Shown here one piece after another: positions 23,101 through 34,952 of a stretch of 64,000 nucleotides of DNA. Source of the DNA: Paracamarosporium sp. OC-R06-R3 (lineage: Eukaryota; Ascomycota; Dothideomycetes; Pleosporales; Didymosphaeriaceae); NCBI GenBank assembly GCA_019828545.1, contig JACVRA010000364.1:310001-374000 (forward strand). Reading direction: 5' to 3'. Below the pieces are notes generated by a model. It ran no database searches. It saw only the letters and a list, made by a program, of their open reading frames with translations, and had not been told where the DNA came from. The translations under genes were made by a program, and so were the position numbers. The first letter of the stretch is position 1. Every line of letters starts with the position of its first letter.

Positions 23101-25064
23101 TACAATGGCTTGCATGACAACGGCATGAGAGTGACGAGCTCGCTGAGCGATCTCACCGACATCCGGCACCGATCAATCATCGATCACGCAAGCACCATCC
23201 TTTCATACGTGCCATGCCACGCCAGTGCACAATGATGCGCCAGGACAAGACAAACAGCCAGTCGGCAACTTACCCCAAATTGATCATCTTACATACACTT
23301 TCTTCCACGCGCTCTCGCTCACGCACAATGCTAGCCCCATCCTCAGCCGGCACCATCATTGCCCTTTTAGTCTATCCCGGCGCCCAGCGGCACACACGGT
23401 CAACTCCAATCAGCGCTAGCTACCGTCGATGATCAACCGCGCATCAAGATTGGGATACACGATTGTGGGGTGTATGTGTGTAAGAAGGAAGGCGTTGAAA
23501 GCAGTCCGCGCACCACCGTATGACATAAGCGCTAGTCGGGGCTCTGAGATTGCCTGCCTGGGGCAGCAGCCCCCGAGGCAACACGAAGCGGGAGCATCCC
23601 TCATGTACATGATCGATGAGCGGTGGCGCCCCAGGAGCACGCCGAATGGCGGATTGTGCGCGCGGCTACCGGGACTGGCTAGGGCATACGTGTGTGTTGT
23701 GACACGGGACTGCAGTGGAGCAAGGACGTGCACGTCGATGAACGGTCGAGGGAGATGCTGACACGGGGGCGTCTGTGTGGGCAGGTTTCTCGCGTAGGAA
23801 GCGTCCGCGATCTGACGGGCTTGTGCTGCTGCGGGAGGGAAAGACTTTGCACAGCGAGGAACGCCGGTGCCGTGCAGGGAGACAGATGCAGGAGAACGCT
23901 GTTTGTTGTCAACATGCATTGGCAAGCAGCATGAGGAGCTCGAATGCAGAAGGAGGTACATGGGAACGTGCAAGATCTGCTCACCAACAGTGGCTTGTTG
24001 TTCCGCGAGCAATCTGCTTGGTGCTCGTCGGAGGGAGCACGACAGGGGACCCCACGGCACTACCCCGTCGATTCGCAGAGATAAGCGTCCCGCCCTGTGT
24101 CGATTCCATTCGGAGCCTGAGTCGCACAGAATTTGCGTCCTTCGGTTTGCCTGTTGCGCTTCCCCGAAACACAAGCCCTGGCTCGCCGTATTGTTAAGGT
24201 AAGCTCAGAATGAATAGCCGTCACCGACGCGCACTGTCGCGCGAACAAACATGTGGGGAGCAATAATGATGACCCGGTTGTTCGTGATGTCGATTGTGCT
24301 GAAGTGTCAAGACGAGGCTGCGTGACATGCTGACTCGGCCGCAAGCTATGGAGTCCGTGTTGCGTGATAGAACAAATCGGTTCTCCGGGTTGTCAATAAC
24401 ATCAGAAGGTAACGGTAGCGAGCTTTGCAAGAAAGCGAGACGACGGACGTATGACAACTTGTTAATGGTTCGAGGAGAAAATCGATCTATCTATTCTTGA
24501 GGATTCCTTTCGGTAGGGACTATCTGCCTTATTCAATGGCACCGTCCTCCCATGTCCCACCGAGCCGCTCCAGATCAAGGAGATGGTATCTTGACAATGT
24601 TCATTACGTGATGATGATGACAATGCTGCCGGCGAGGTCCAAACGAACAATACAAGCAACAAACGATCGGTCTGAAGGTGGAGCTGGTTGCGCCAAGAGA
24701 TACCGACCAGAAACATCGCTCCACCGAAACTCCTACTAATGCACCAAGCAAACTTCATAGAGTCGACAACGACTACTTGGCGACCGAAAATAAAAGGAAG
24801 TGTCATCAGGTCATTATACCGGAAAGCAAAAATGCTGAGCTGACATACGGGTCATTGGAAGACGCCGAAAATTTTGGTCGAGGTAGATATCGCAAACGCG
24901 AGATTGGTAGCGGCAGCTGGTAGTTACCAGCGAGCCATGTTGTAGAAAGGAACGCTTCTCGATAGCGCCGTGAAAACTTCGTAACACAATGCAGCAAATG
25001 CAGCCCTCAATCAATATGCTCTGATGCTACGCTGAACGCAAATCATGCCGAGCCGTTCAACGCC
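20125..25064. other. 4.9-kb region without supportable gene
   Basis: Base composition looks mixed rather than AT-rich, so heavy RIP is not evident. Many short frames are open on both strands. The longest (reverse, 23416-24174) has an overlapping frame open on the other strand, no domain and no consistent codon use. I see no terminal repeats, transposase or reverse-transcriptase motifs, and no tRNA. It may hold noncoding transcripts or decayed sequence. Confidence 0.45.
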
Positions 25065-27385
25065 TCATGATTCTTCATGTACTTCGTTAATAGTGCCTGG
25101 TTTCGGTGCGAGTGGGGCGGAGGATGGCCCCACAATTGAGCCTATGGAACCAACGCGTTCTTTTGGCGGAGGCTCGTCCTTCATGCACGCGTTCTCGAGC
25201 ATGTTTGTCCATTTTCCGCTTGTTCCAGCATGACTATGTTTCAGATGCTGTCGAAAGTGGTCGGCTCGGAAGAATTTCTTAGCCTGATTGCACTCTCCAA
25301 ACTTGTGCACGTGATTCAGATGTTCGGTCCGAGCGTCCCAATTTGGAGGTAGTGGGAATTCTTCACCGCAATACCCGCAGACATCGGCCACGCCAGTGTG
25401 GGTTGGGGATGAATGGAAGGCTGCATGGACGCCTGCAAGCGCAGCGCACGACCATGAATGACGTCGCAAGTGAAGCGAGTTTTGATGTCGCTCGGCCTCG
25501 TTCTTGTTCTTGAAGCGGTTTGGACAGAACTGGCACGTGTATTGCTTCTCGAGCTCGTGGACGCTACATTCCTTTGTCAGCAAGGTTTTATGAAATGGCG
25601 GTGGAAAAGTGCCGGGTGCACCTACCGAAGTTCCTCTTCGCTATCGAATTTCTTCGGTTTCTTTGGGCAACATTCGCAGATGTACGCCCCAACAATACGG
25701 CCAACGATGGAGTTTTGTCGCGATTGAAGGATGCTGTCCGTAGACATCTTCCTAACGCTGTGGATCTGGGGATGTTCGTTCTCTGAGAGGCCTCGCTGGT
25801 GGTGCGGTCTCGATAACGAACCACGCGGGCTAGGATTTAGTGACCTGCTAGCTGCATATGGCGAGACGGGGCCTAATTCCGCTTCCGCCGAGGGAGACAG
25901 CGCACTAGGCGAAAGACGTTGATCCCCGCTATAACTGGTCAGACTACTGGCCGCGGAAAATCCAAACGAAGACGCAACCGACGCAGTGCGTTGACTGAAG
26001 CTTGACGCAGAGGACAGCGATCCTTGGGCTGTTGAGCCGTGAATAGTCGGGTAACGTGCTGTGTTGGTAGCAGACGGCGCATTGCGGCTGACAAGCATCT
26101 GTGCAGAACGGCGGTGATACAGGTCAGTGTTGCCACCACCCGTGGGGCGATCCTCACGCGCAGCTTCCGAGGGAGGGGACGAGGCACGTCGTTTTAGACC
26201 GCCTTTTGGTCCCTGGTGATATTCGTCGGACCCTGCAGGGCTGCGGTCGTTGATGTTCAAATCCCGCATGCCGGTCTCTTCCACGCCAAACTCGGATTCC
26301 GGGAACATGCTATGATCGTAGCTGCCGCGATGCACTGAGCTGGTTTCATCCAACCCGGGCGTCGATATGCTGCCGAATCTCCGCTGGTGGGTGTCGGCAG
26401 ATGCAGAGTCGAACACTGGGCTGCGAAAACCGGAATAGCCTGGTGATACAGCACCAGAAGGCGGCCACCGAGACACGGGAGAATCGAGCGAAGATGGCTG
26501 TAGGCGATCGGGCACCGAAAGAGGCTTCAGCTGGCCGTTAAGCTTGCTGAAGACGGTGTGCGAGTTCGGTGCGGAATCTTGGGAGGTGGCTGGGAGTGAA
26601 GGCGCTGCCGTCCTCGTGGGAGTGTTGGGGCCGCCAATCTTGGAAAGCAGCTGCTTGTCGTAAGCGTGGGACGATGTCTCGAGGAGGCCTTGTCCCAGCT
26701 GTCGCTCGCTGGTGAATCTGCGTGGTCAAGTGTTAGTCGTCGTACCGTGAGCGTGGGATGATGATGATGGCAAACATGCATTGCGCATGCATTCTGCGAC
26801 GTACGGCACGATGGACGCACTGTGTCCTTTGCCTTGGGACATGGTTCCAAGAGGCAGACAAAGAGTCCACGCAAGGATGGGGGGAGGCGACCAAAGAGGG
26901 AACAGCAAAAGGCTGGATACTTACCTGTGATTCGAGGGTCTCTGCCGAGGTTTGCCGCCGTAGTCCTCGTCGCTCTGCTCCAAGCTGTCGTCGTCGAAAG
27001 AGCGGTCGCTGGGGGGCCCCCTTGCAGCAGCGAAAGGGTGTTCCGCCGAGTGGTCGCGCGAGTGGTCACCGCCGCTGGCAGCTCCACTCAGCAGACTCGA
27101 GCCCGGCTTGATTGCGGCATGGCCGTTCCCCTTGAAGCCGGTGTCCCTCGAATAGTTTGCGTTGTTGCCCCATGTCCAGCCCGGATCCACGCCGCTCTCG
27201 CGAAGGTCCTCGCCAATGTAACGCGGCGGCGGCAACGGCGGCGGGGGGACATCTTGCCGGGCCCGAGGAATGGCCATGGCACCGGGAGGGCTGGGATAGG
27301 AGGGGCGGTGGTGGTGCGGTAGCGGGTAGCGGTGCAGCGAGGAGCCAGAAATACGGATGCTCGGGGTGGTGGGCGACATGGTCAT
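25065..27385 (-). CDS. C2H2 zinc-finger protein, putative transcription factor
   Basis: Three exons: 27385-26925, 26717-25626 and 25563-25065, with introns of 207 and 62 nt; 683 aa. The first 500 or so residues are Ser/Pro/Gly-rich and probably disordered. The C-terminal third holds zinc-binding blocks: YICECCPKKPKKF, a classical finger YTCQFCPNRF...H...H, a Trp/Cys-rich segment, VCGYCGEEF with LNHVH, then CNQAKKFFRADHFRQHLKHSH. The second junction restores EEELRVHELEKQYTC. ATG 27385 is the first ATG in frame; the upstream extension has only GTG. The nuclear role and targets are unknown. The gene is divergent from YVH1 and may have a very long, GC-rich 5' leader. Confidence 0.85.
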
Positions 27386-29110
27386 GACGGCGGTGAAGTC
27401 TGACGTCGACTCTGGGCCAGGGGCGCACACCCGTCAACGCTGGGCAGCTGAAGCGTGCCCGTCGCCACAGGAATGCCGCAGGTGTGGCGAGCGCAAAGGG
27501 TGAGAGGTGGTGGACGAGCAGCCCTAGGGACGCGCGGGTGGGTGCGCACAGGCCGGGGCTATAAGTAGAGCGGGTGCTGCGTGCTTGCGACACGCTGTGC
27601 GCAGCCGGGACGGCCGAGGAGCCAGGGGCACGGCGACGAGGGCGACGCAGCGTCGCAGCGAGCAGAGCCGCGGTCGAGGGCGGTGCGGAGCGCTGCTGGG
27701 CCGTGGACGGGTGGACGCTGGGAGGTGAGGCGGTGGGCCAGTGAGGGCGCCGAATCCAGACGAGCCGGCAGCCCTACGCGTAGGGCTAAAAGCTAAAGCC
27801 TTGCGGATGCGGACCCTACAAAGTGCGGCTCTAGTTGGCCGGGCTCGCGCTCTAGGGCGTCGAGAGCTGAGCAAGAGGCTGCACAGCGGGCTTCAGGGCG
27901 TGGTTCGTTCAGCAGGGCTGGCCATTCGCAGCGGGCGTCCAAGCAGCGATGCTTCAGACGGCCGCAGCAGCAGCAGCGAGCGCGCAGGGGAGCAGCAGCA
28001 GGCGGCTACGCGAGCATCCAGGGACCAGGAGGAGGGATGAGAGGCGGGACGAGAGGCGGGACGGGGCGAGTTGGAGTTGGCGATGGTGTTGCAGTCGCGG
28101 TCGCAGCGTTGGCAGCGTTGGCAGCGTTGGCAGCGTTGGCAGCGTTGGCAGCGTTGGCAGCAGCAGCAGCAGTCGAGGGAGACAAAGTGGCATCCCACGG
28201 GGGCCCTCTCAGCATAAAGGCATGGCTCTGCCTGTGCTCGCATCCCGGCAGCCCGTTGAAAGCAGCCGGCAGGCGATTGGCGGCGGACAGCCAAACCATC
28301 CGTGGACTGGGTGGACTGGGTGGAGATGCAGCAGGGGTGCCGGGCACGGTATGGATGGACTGCCCGCCGTCGAGTACCGCGCCCTGGGTCCTGCCGGGCT
28401 GCACGAGTCTTGCACGCGGTGGGCAGAGGGTGGCTCCACGGGCCGGCGGTGCTGCTGCGGTGCTGCGGTGCTGTGGTGCTGGCGGTGCTGGAGCTGGCGG
28501 TGGTGCCCCAGGCAGTGTGGTGCGACGCCGCCCAGCCAGCGCAATCAACCCACACGCCCGCTCACCCGCACGCACGTCGACGAGGGCACTGGCGACGTCC
28601 GTCTCCCCAGGGCGCCGGCTGGTCGACGGGAGGCGTCCGTGCGGGCGGCCCAAAGCAGCAAGGCATAGGGCTGGTGGTGATATGGCTGCAGCCGAGCGAG
28701 AAACGCTGACATCGGCTGCTGACCTGCGCTTGGTCTGCCTGAGAGTCACGGGGCGCGAGTCGGCGGCGTGGGGTCGACGCCCGAGTCTGCCATCATCCTG
28801 CACCGCAGACGGGCTAATCCCGCGACCTGGAGAAGGCTACTGCCGCCGGAGCGATCAAGCGCGTAGGGCTGATCGTCCACGCCGTGCCGCAACTTAAGAG
28901 CGCGCCAGCCTGGCCTAAACGCGCCCGTTCGCTCGACCTCGCCGACGTGATACTCAGCATCCGTTTCGCCCTGGGTTGCGCTGGGCCCAACCCGGCATCT
29001 GCACCGTGCCAGCGGCTGCCGTCAGTGGCCCGCACACTTGGGCGGCCCTCGGTGCAAAATTCAATCCCTTCGACCATCAAACACTCCCGTTCACTTGCCA
29101 ACCGGATCCC
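27386..29110. promoter_or_regulatory. 1.7-kb GC-rich divergent spacer (C2H2 gene / YVH1)
   Basis: Very GC-rich, so open frames overlap on both strands with Arg/Ala/Pro/Gly-rich products, which is characteristic of chance ORFs. It contains a 9-bp tandem repeat and a trinucleotide run (separate entry). It must hold both promoters and probably long 5' UTRs. Confidence 0.5.
28103..28171. repeat. 9-bp tandem repeat followed by GCA run
   Basis: Six perfect tandem copies of GCAGCGTTG (28103-28156) run directly into five GCA units (28157-28171). It is noncoding on present evidence and sits about 720 bp upstream of the C2H2 gene start. Confidence 0.95.
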
Positions 29111-30524
29111 ATGGCTCTTCTCGACAAGGTCCCCGGCGACCTCAAGCTCTACATTGGCGGGTAACCCGCCCCCCGGCCGTCTCCCCCCCCCCGTGCGAGC
29201 TGACGAGTCGATAGCATCTTCACCCTGCGCCGCCGCGACGCTCTCAAGGAGGCTAACATCACTCACGTGCTGTCCGTGCTGCGCATGCCGCTTGACGACG
29301 ACCTCTTCAGCCCCTTCAAGCACCATGTGGTCCAGGTGGACGACGTCGAGGACGAAAACTTGCTCGAGCACTTCCCCGCCACCAATCGCTTCATCCAGGA
29401 GGGTCTCGATGGCGGTGGCGGGGTACTGGTACACTGGTAAGTTTAGATCCCGGTGCAGCTGAGACCCTCAACGTCCACCCACGCTTCTCCAATACCATCC
29501 CTTCGCGCTACGCAAGCAACCTCAACACCAAAGGGGCCGGATGCATTGTCAGGTATTTGGCCACCCGCCCGTCCGCAACGCTTCTCTGTCCGCGCGTCTT
29601 GCACCACACTTCTTGTCATATTCCTTGCGTGATAGTCCTTGGTCTGAGAGTCTCTGCGCGTTGCCCCTTTGCCACACCCGCTTCCAGCCACTAGGCGCAA
29701 GACTTCAACATGCCAACCTTTTTGATCTTCTAGTGCCATGGGTAAATCCCGATCGGCTACCTGTGTCATCGCTTATTTGATGCAAAAACACCACATCAGC
29801 GTCTCCGAAGCGCTGTCACACGTACGGCAGGCCCGGTCGATCGTTGAGCCAAACGACGGATTCATGAAGCAATTGGAACTCTACGGCCAAATGCAAACGC
29901 CTGGAAATGTTGAGGACACGCCCGCCTATCAACGCTGGGTGTACCAGCGCGAGATCGAGCTGAGTCGAGCTGTCGGTCAAGCCCCCGAAGCAGAAAAGAT
30001 TCGTTTCGAAGACGAGCATGTTACCGATCAGACTGCGAGCTTCGAGCTGAGATGCCGCAAATGCAGGTCAGTGCAACGTGCTCATTTGACAATCAGCGTC
30101 GACCGTCATCGCCCTTGCCGCCCGCTTTCCTCCAGCGCTTACCATATGCAGGCGACCACTCGCAACGTCACAATATCTCATCGCTCACAGCTCAACCAAG
30201 GGTGCCGACGGTACACCTTCTACCGCAGCAACAGCTCGCGACTGTGCTCACTACTTCTTGGACCCGTTGTCGTGGATGCGCCCGGAGCTCGAACAAGGCA
30301 AACTGGACGGTCGCCTCGAATGCCCAAAGTGCCATACTAACGTAGGAAAATACGCCTGGCAAGGCATGCAATGCAGCTGCAGCGAGTGGATCGTGCCTGG
30401 GATCAGCCTGTCCAAGAGCCGAATCGACCAAGCGAAGAAGACACCCGTCTCTGAGATTCGTCGTCCTCCAGGACTCCCAGTGTCGTCGCCAGTCAGCGCA
30501 AATACCACAAGGCAGAATCTATAG
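29111..30524 (+). CDS. YVH1: dual-specificity phosphatase Yvh1 (DUSP12-like)
   Basis: Four exons: 29111-29160, 29215-29436, 29734-30066 and 30152-30524; 325 aa. The N-terminal dual-specificity phosphatase domain contains the P-loop [12 protein letters not shown] (C-x5-R), whose Cys codon is split by a 297-nt intron, and an upstream general-acid Asp in [10 protein letters not shown]. The C-terminal half carries Yvh1's own zinc-binding module: [37 protein letters not shown] read in order (the last block in two pieces at the splice-free exon 4). In yeast Yvh1 releases Mrt4 from pre-60S ribosomes through the zinc module. The same role is expected here. The 29161-29214 intron holds a C-run. Confidence 0.93.
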
Positions 30525-31558
30525 ACAACGAGTAAGACCTTGCTCTCATTGCCATATTTGCATGTATACAGGTCTCGAGATGCTGCCCAGGCTCGCATAG
30601 CCCACAACAAGGTCTCTCAGAACGCACTGTGGAATGCAGATAGTCAGGTATACCACGTGACCGAAACGCCTTGAGGGGTTGACACCATGTGGACCCTGAC
30701 CGGTTGTACCTCGCACATGCACAACACGGATGCAGTCTGCCTCGTACACCCAGCGTCATGGATGCCGCTACTTAGCCCGCCGATGATCATTCGATGATGT
30801 TGTTCGGCAGAGGGATGTGTAGCTTCCGTGCTTCCGCGCAGTTCCTAGCTGCCTGATGCGGCGACTAAGCCACCATACCGTTACCGAATTTGGCAGCTTC
30901 ATCAAAAAAGTGAAGTTGGACTTGCGGCAGACTTTACGTCCAGGCACCTATGCGTCTTTGCCTTAAATCATGCATTGTCCAGTTGATGAACTGTTCCTCC
31001 GTTGTCAGCCTCGCCTCCTGTCGGGTGTATGCTCCCATATCAAAGTTTCCTTCGCACTACCTTTGGGCCTTTATCTACCTAAATATTTGGTAAACCACGC
31101 AGGCTCCACTCCGGTCTTAGTGGATTTCGGCATTTGTTTGAATGCACTAAATTAGCAAAGTTAGCACGAACTTTTGCTCTCATTAACGAGCATCTATCAC
31201 TAATCTGAAGCTGCGTAGCAGTGTTCACGGTTCGTGACCAATGCTCCTTTGGCACGCTAATGAGGTTCTCCTTCTTGGAGTCCGTGCTGCTCTGAACATT
31301 TCACCGTTGTAGCCTTTGCGTAGACCCTGTATCGCTCTTTGTAGCAGAGGCTGCGTGCCTTCTCCTTCCCATCGCTCGCCACAAGCATCACAATGACCTC
31401 AAGTATTTCAGTCCTTGAGAAGTACACGTATAGGCTCCTCCAGCCCAGAATGATATAACTCTTTTCGCCCGTCAGCTTCCTTATTCCACCGGGCCGTGGG
31501 CGTCTTCCAATGTATGTGCACGTGATTCCTTGGTACCTGTGCACGGAAAGCACGACCG

Positions 31559-31610
31559 CATCCCGCATTGACATCCCGCCTTGACATCCCGCCTTGACAT
31601 CCCGCACCGG
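31559..31610. repeat. 13-bp tandem repeat, four copies
   Basis: CATCCCGC(A/C)TTGA is repeated three times and followed by a partial fourth copy CATCCCGCACCGG, in head-to-tail array with no spacer. Confidence 0.9.
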
Positions 31611-33559
31611 CGTTTTCCTCTAACCACCCTCGATCGCATCAGCACGTACTCACCAACACTGCATGTCTCACTAGGAGCATTGACATGGTCTGTTCGTACG
31701 GTCGTGCTCAATACGACCCGCACCGGCTGTCTGTTTGGGGCAGTACAATGGTAAGTGCTTCCTCCTTCCTTCCGCACCCGTAGTTCCCCGTCTTAGTGAT
31801 CGGTGTTAACATCACCCCAGATGAACACATGTAGCCAAATATCCAACTTCATGATGCCAATTGCGATGCATGAAAACGAAGCGTTCGCTGCTAGGGCTTG
31901 ATGCGTACGCGACATCGATGAACTCCTTACTCTAGCTATCAACATGTCTCATGTAGCAACTACAACAAGCACAACAGTACGAACAACGTGAAGCATGGTG
32001 CAAATCACCGCACGGACGATCGAAGGATCAACCCGCTTTCCGAACACGGCTGTAAGCGAGGGAGCGAGCACGCCTGATGTTCTCTCTTCCACCAACATGC
32101 TCGTCCCGAACCCGCCAAATGCATAACGGGGCAACAGATCACGCTGCATATGTAAGGCGTCCTCTTGCGAGCCGATCCGCGTTGGTCTTGTACGACACGG
32201 CGTGCGCCCTGTCCTTAGGAGTGAACGCCTCACGCAGCCAGATACAAGATTTCTGTCATTTGCTGTACTGAGTCAGCATTGGCACGTCCGCAGGACATCG
32301 CGAAGCAGCGAGATACGAATACGTAAACGGGGCGACAGGCGCGTTCTTTGAGGCGCGTCATCGATGCTGGTCGACTTGGTGCTGAGTCGAGGCGACAACA
32401 TCATTTGCTACGAACGGTCTATCACGTACTTGCAGCCACCATCCGGTCACTGGCTGAGCTTAGACCTAGCGCTCTTCTTGTATTGATGGTACACACGCCA
32501 CAACAGATTAGAAAATGTCGCGTTTTGACACGACGCCCGAGTCCGACCGACCCTCGGCCGATTTCGTACGTGAAGCCAGCTTCGCAGAGACGCCCTAAAT
32601 ACAATGTCCTTTACAAAAGGGACTTCCCTGCTACTCACTGGGACCCTGCATGACGGACGCGGCACGCGCTTATTATTGTCTGTGCATACCCTTGAGTTGA
32701 AAAGGCAGGTGGCGAGCGGCTGCCTTGTCTCACAGTATCATTTCACCAACACATAACCTATCACTGTCATCTTACACCCTGATAGACACAGAAACCATGC
32801 ACATGTGTGTGGGAGGGCCAGTCCTTGCCACATAGCCTAGTGCCCTGCAGGTCTCATCTGCAGGTCGCCGTTGAAGGATCAACCCATGGCATGTCTCTTA
32901 GTACGGCTTATTGTATTACAACACCGAACAAGTCTGACAGCAAGGCTCAGCCAAGTATCTCGACACGCTCACTTAACTCGCCAAGGAGTAGAACATTATG
33001 AGATTTAATAAATCACCTCGCTCGGTGTCCATTTGTCACATCAGCATGAACGACAGCAAGTGAGCAAGTCGAACCATAGAGCATCAGTCTTGTAAGACAA
33101 TATCCCGAGGCACTGGATAAGGTGAATCTACTTTGCTCAGTCGTACCACGGTTACCTGATTGCAAAGCATGTGCACCTCGAACGCACACTGTATGCACAA
33201 TCTCCCCGCAGAGACCTGACAAATACGCACCAAGATAGCTACGCTGACGGCTTCTTCCAGCCCTCCTACAGAAACTCGGTCTGGAGATAGTCCTTGTCAA
33301 TGTTACGCACAGAGTCACAGGACCCGCTCTGCAGTGGTTTCCACACGGCATATCTTGGGCCCTATGGCAAAGCCTTCCGAACGGAATATCCTTGCAACAT
33401 GCAGGTCTTTCTCACCTTAGCAGCTTCTAGCTCCTCCACGGCAGATGCGATTCCAGTCATGTTCCTAGCGGCGCGCATCAGCGCAGCTTGCACACAGGCA
33501 GTTTATCCCCCCTGGTAACCTCGTGTTTGGACAACCCAAAGTCGCACAGCAATCTTGAT

Positions 33560-33820
33560 AAAGTTCGTATAGTTTCGAGCCCTTCTTGGGTAGTTGAAAG
33601 GCGATGTTACCGAGCAACCGTGGTAGTTGCATTGGATAAGTCCAGCCTCGATCTCGTTGAAAAGCTGCGCGTCGATATCTTACTCGTCGATGTCTTGCGT
33701 GTCGGCATCTTGCTCGTTGATGACTTCCACATTTACCACCTGCGCGTCGACTTATCCGGCGTCGACCCCTTCGGCGTTGATCTCCGTGGTCGGCAGCGGT
33801 ACCGGATCAATTATTGGACA
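33560..33820 (-). pseudogene. degraded coding-like relic
   Basis: Read on the reverse strand, one frame gives an acidic, repeat-rich stretch (INEQDADTQDIDE, then after a stop DIDAQLFNEIEAGLIQCNYHG) interrupted by two TAA codons. One stop (GAG TAA GAT) lies in a segment whose sister copy reads GAG CAA GAT, so a single C-to-T change at CpA, the type RIP makes, would explain it. I do not recognise the parent gene. The complementary strand is also open (33488-33949), so chance cannot be excluded. Confidence 0.3.
33668..33727. repeat. two diverged 30-bp tandem units
   Basis: Units 33668-33697 and 33698-33727 (starting CGCGTCGATATC and CGTGTCGGCATC) are tandem, and most of their differences are transitions. 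Confidence 0.6.
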
Positions 33821-34952
33821 CGTAACGCATCTGACCGACTTAGGACTACGGCGCCAGCTCTTTGGTCTTGTGTGGGTTTAGTATACCTCGTAGTATTTTT
33901 GACCGTGGTCTGTTGTGCAGGTGTGACGATGGAAGCTATACGCGCCTAGCAACGGCCCTATCTCTGTCCTGCAATCCCTTAACTTGCGCAAGTGCTAGTT
34001 GTAGGTTGCACATAGAAGCTTAATAAAGCGTGCTTCTTTAGAAGATATTACCAGTCTATTCTACAATCTATTTCAGACTATATTAGCAGAAGACGGACGT
34101 TGAAACAACCCCAGTCGTTGCAATATCTTACTTAGCGTTCAGCCTGCTGCTGCTGTTTAACAGCAGAGCCGCAGTAATAAGAAAGTATATCCTTAGATAC
34201 TTAGCATAACGCATATTCCAGGTAGCATCGATAACTACCATAATGTCAAGTCTACTAAAGACTCGGCTGCACCCAAGGCGTGTACCTTCCAGACACCTAA
34301 ACACCCCAACCACACGTGCACCTCGAGAAGACCCGTCCCATCCAAGCAACCGAACGCCCGTAACGTAGCAGATCCCCCCCCTCCTACGTCGCATTTCATC
34401 CAGCGTACGCCATTAGTACCACGCGCAGCAATCTATCCAGCCGCGCTACGCAAAACCCCAACCCCGACCCGGCAGTCGCACTGCCAGAAATACTCCGCCG
34501 TGCGGTGCACACTGTAGGTGCCTATATGTTGTGATGCGTGAAAGCTTGGTAGATCGGGGCGGACGGTGTATACGGGTGACTTGGACAGACAGTGCGTTCT
34601 AACTGCGTGTCGCCGCCTGCGGCAACCGCTTCTGCGTCTTTCTAGAGGTATGGGTACTCGAGCAATGATATAAGTAGGTGGATGAGTGGCGTTTAGTTCC
34701 AGCAGAGCTTCGAATCGGCGCAGCAGACACGGTAGACACGGTGCAATCAAGGCCGATAATATTCTTTCTTTCTTTCTCGTTAAGAAGTCTAAGAACTCTA
34801 CATAGAACCCGTAGTACATTAGAAAAGAAAAAAAAAGTGAAAAGGTTACGAAAACACATGTACCTTAGCCACCAACCCAAACAATACTCAACAACAGCAG
34901 ATTTTATACACTATGCGAACAGCCCTCTAGCACGCGTGCGTCTCGCCTTGGC

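Larger units (their letters stand above)
30525..34952. other. 4.4-kb gene-poor region with repeats and a coding-like relic
   Basis: No gene can be supported. The first 3 kb is mixed sequence with short frames only. A four-copy 13-bp repeat lies at 31559-31610. Around 33560-33820 the reverse strand reads as a protein-like stretch broken by stops. AT-rich sequence at about 34010-34260 resembles mutated repeat DNA. The last 500 bp before the DUF3712 gene's 3' end are ordinary. Confidence 0.45.

Noticed and set aside
23416..24174. 252-codon reverse open frame
   Set aside because: Overlaps open frames on the other strand, has no domain, signal or codon pattern, and lies in a region of many chance ORFs.
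27524..28897. Several long open frames on both strands (Arg/Ala/Pro/Gly-rich)
   Set aside because: High GC and simple repeats remove stop codons in all frames; none looks like a protein family.
33488..33949. 153-codon forward open frame
   Set aside because: Starts on a chance ATG, reads Leu/Val/Asp repeats from the tandem units, and the opposite strand is the more protein-like.
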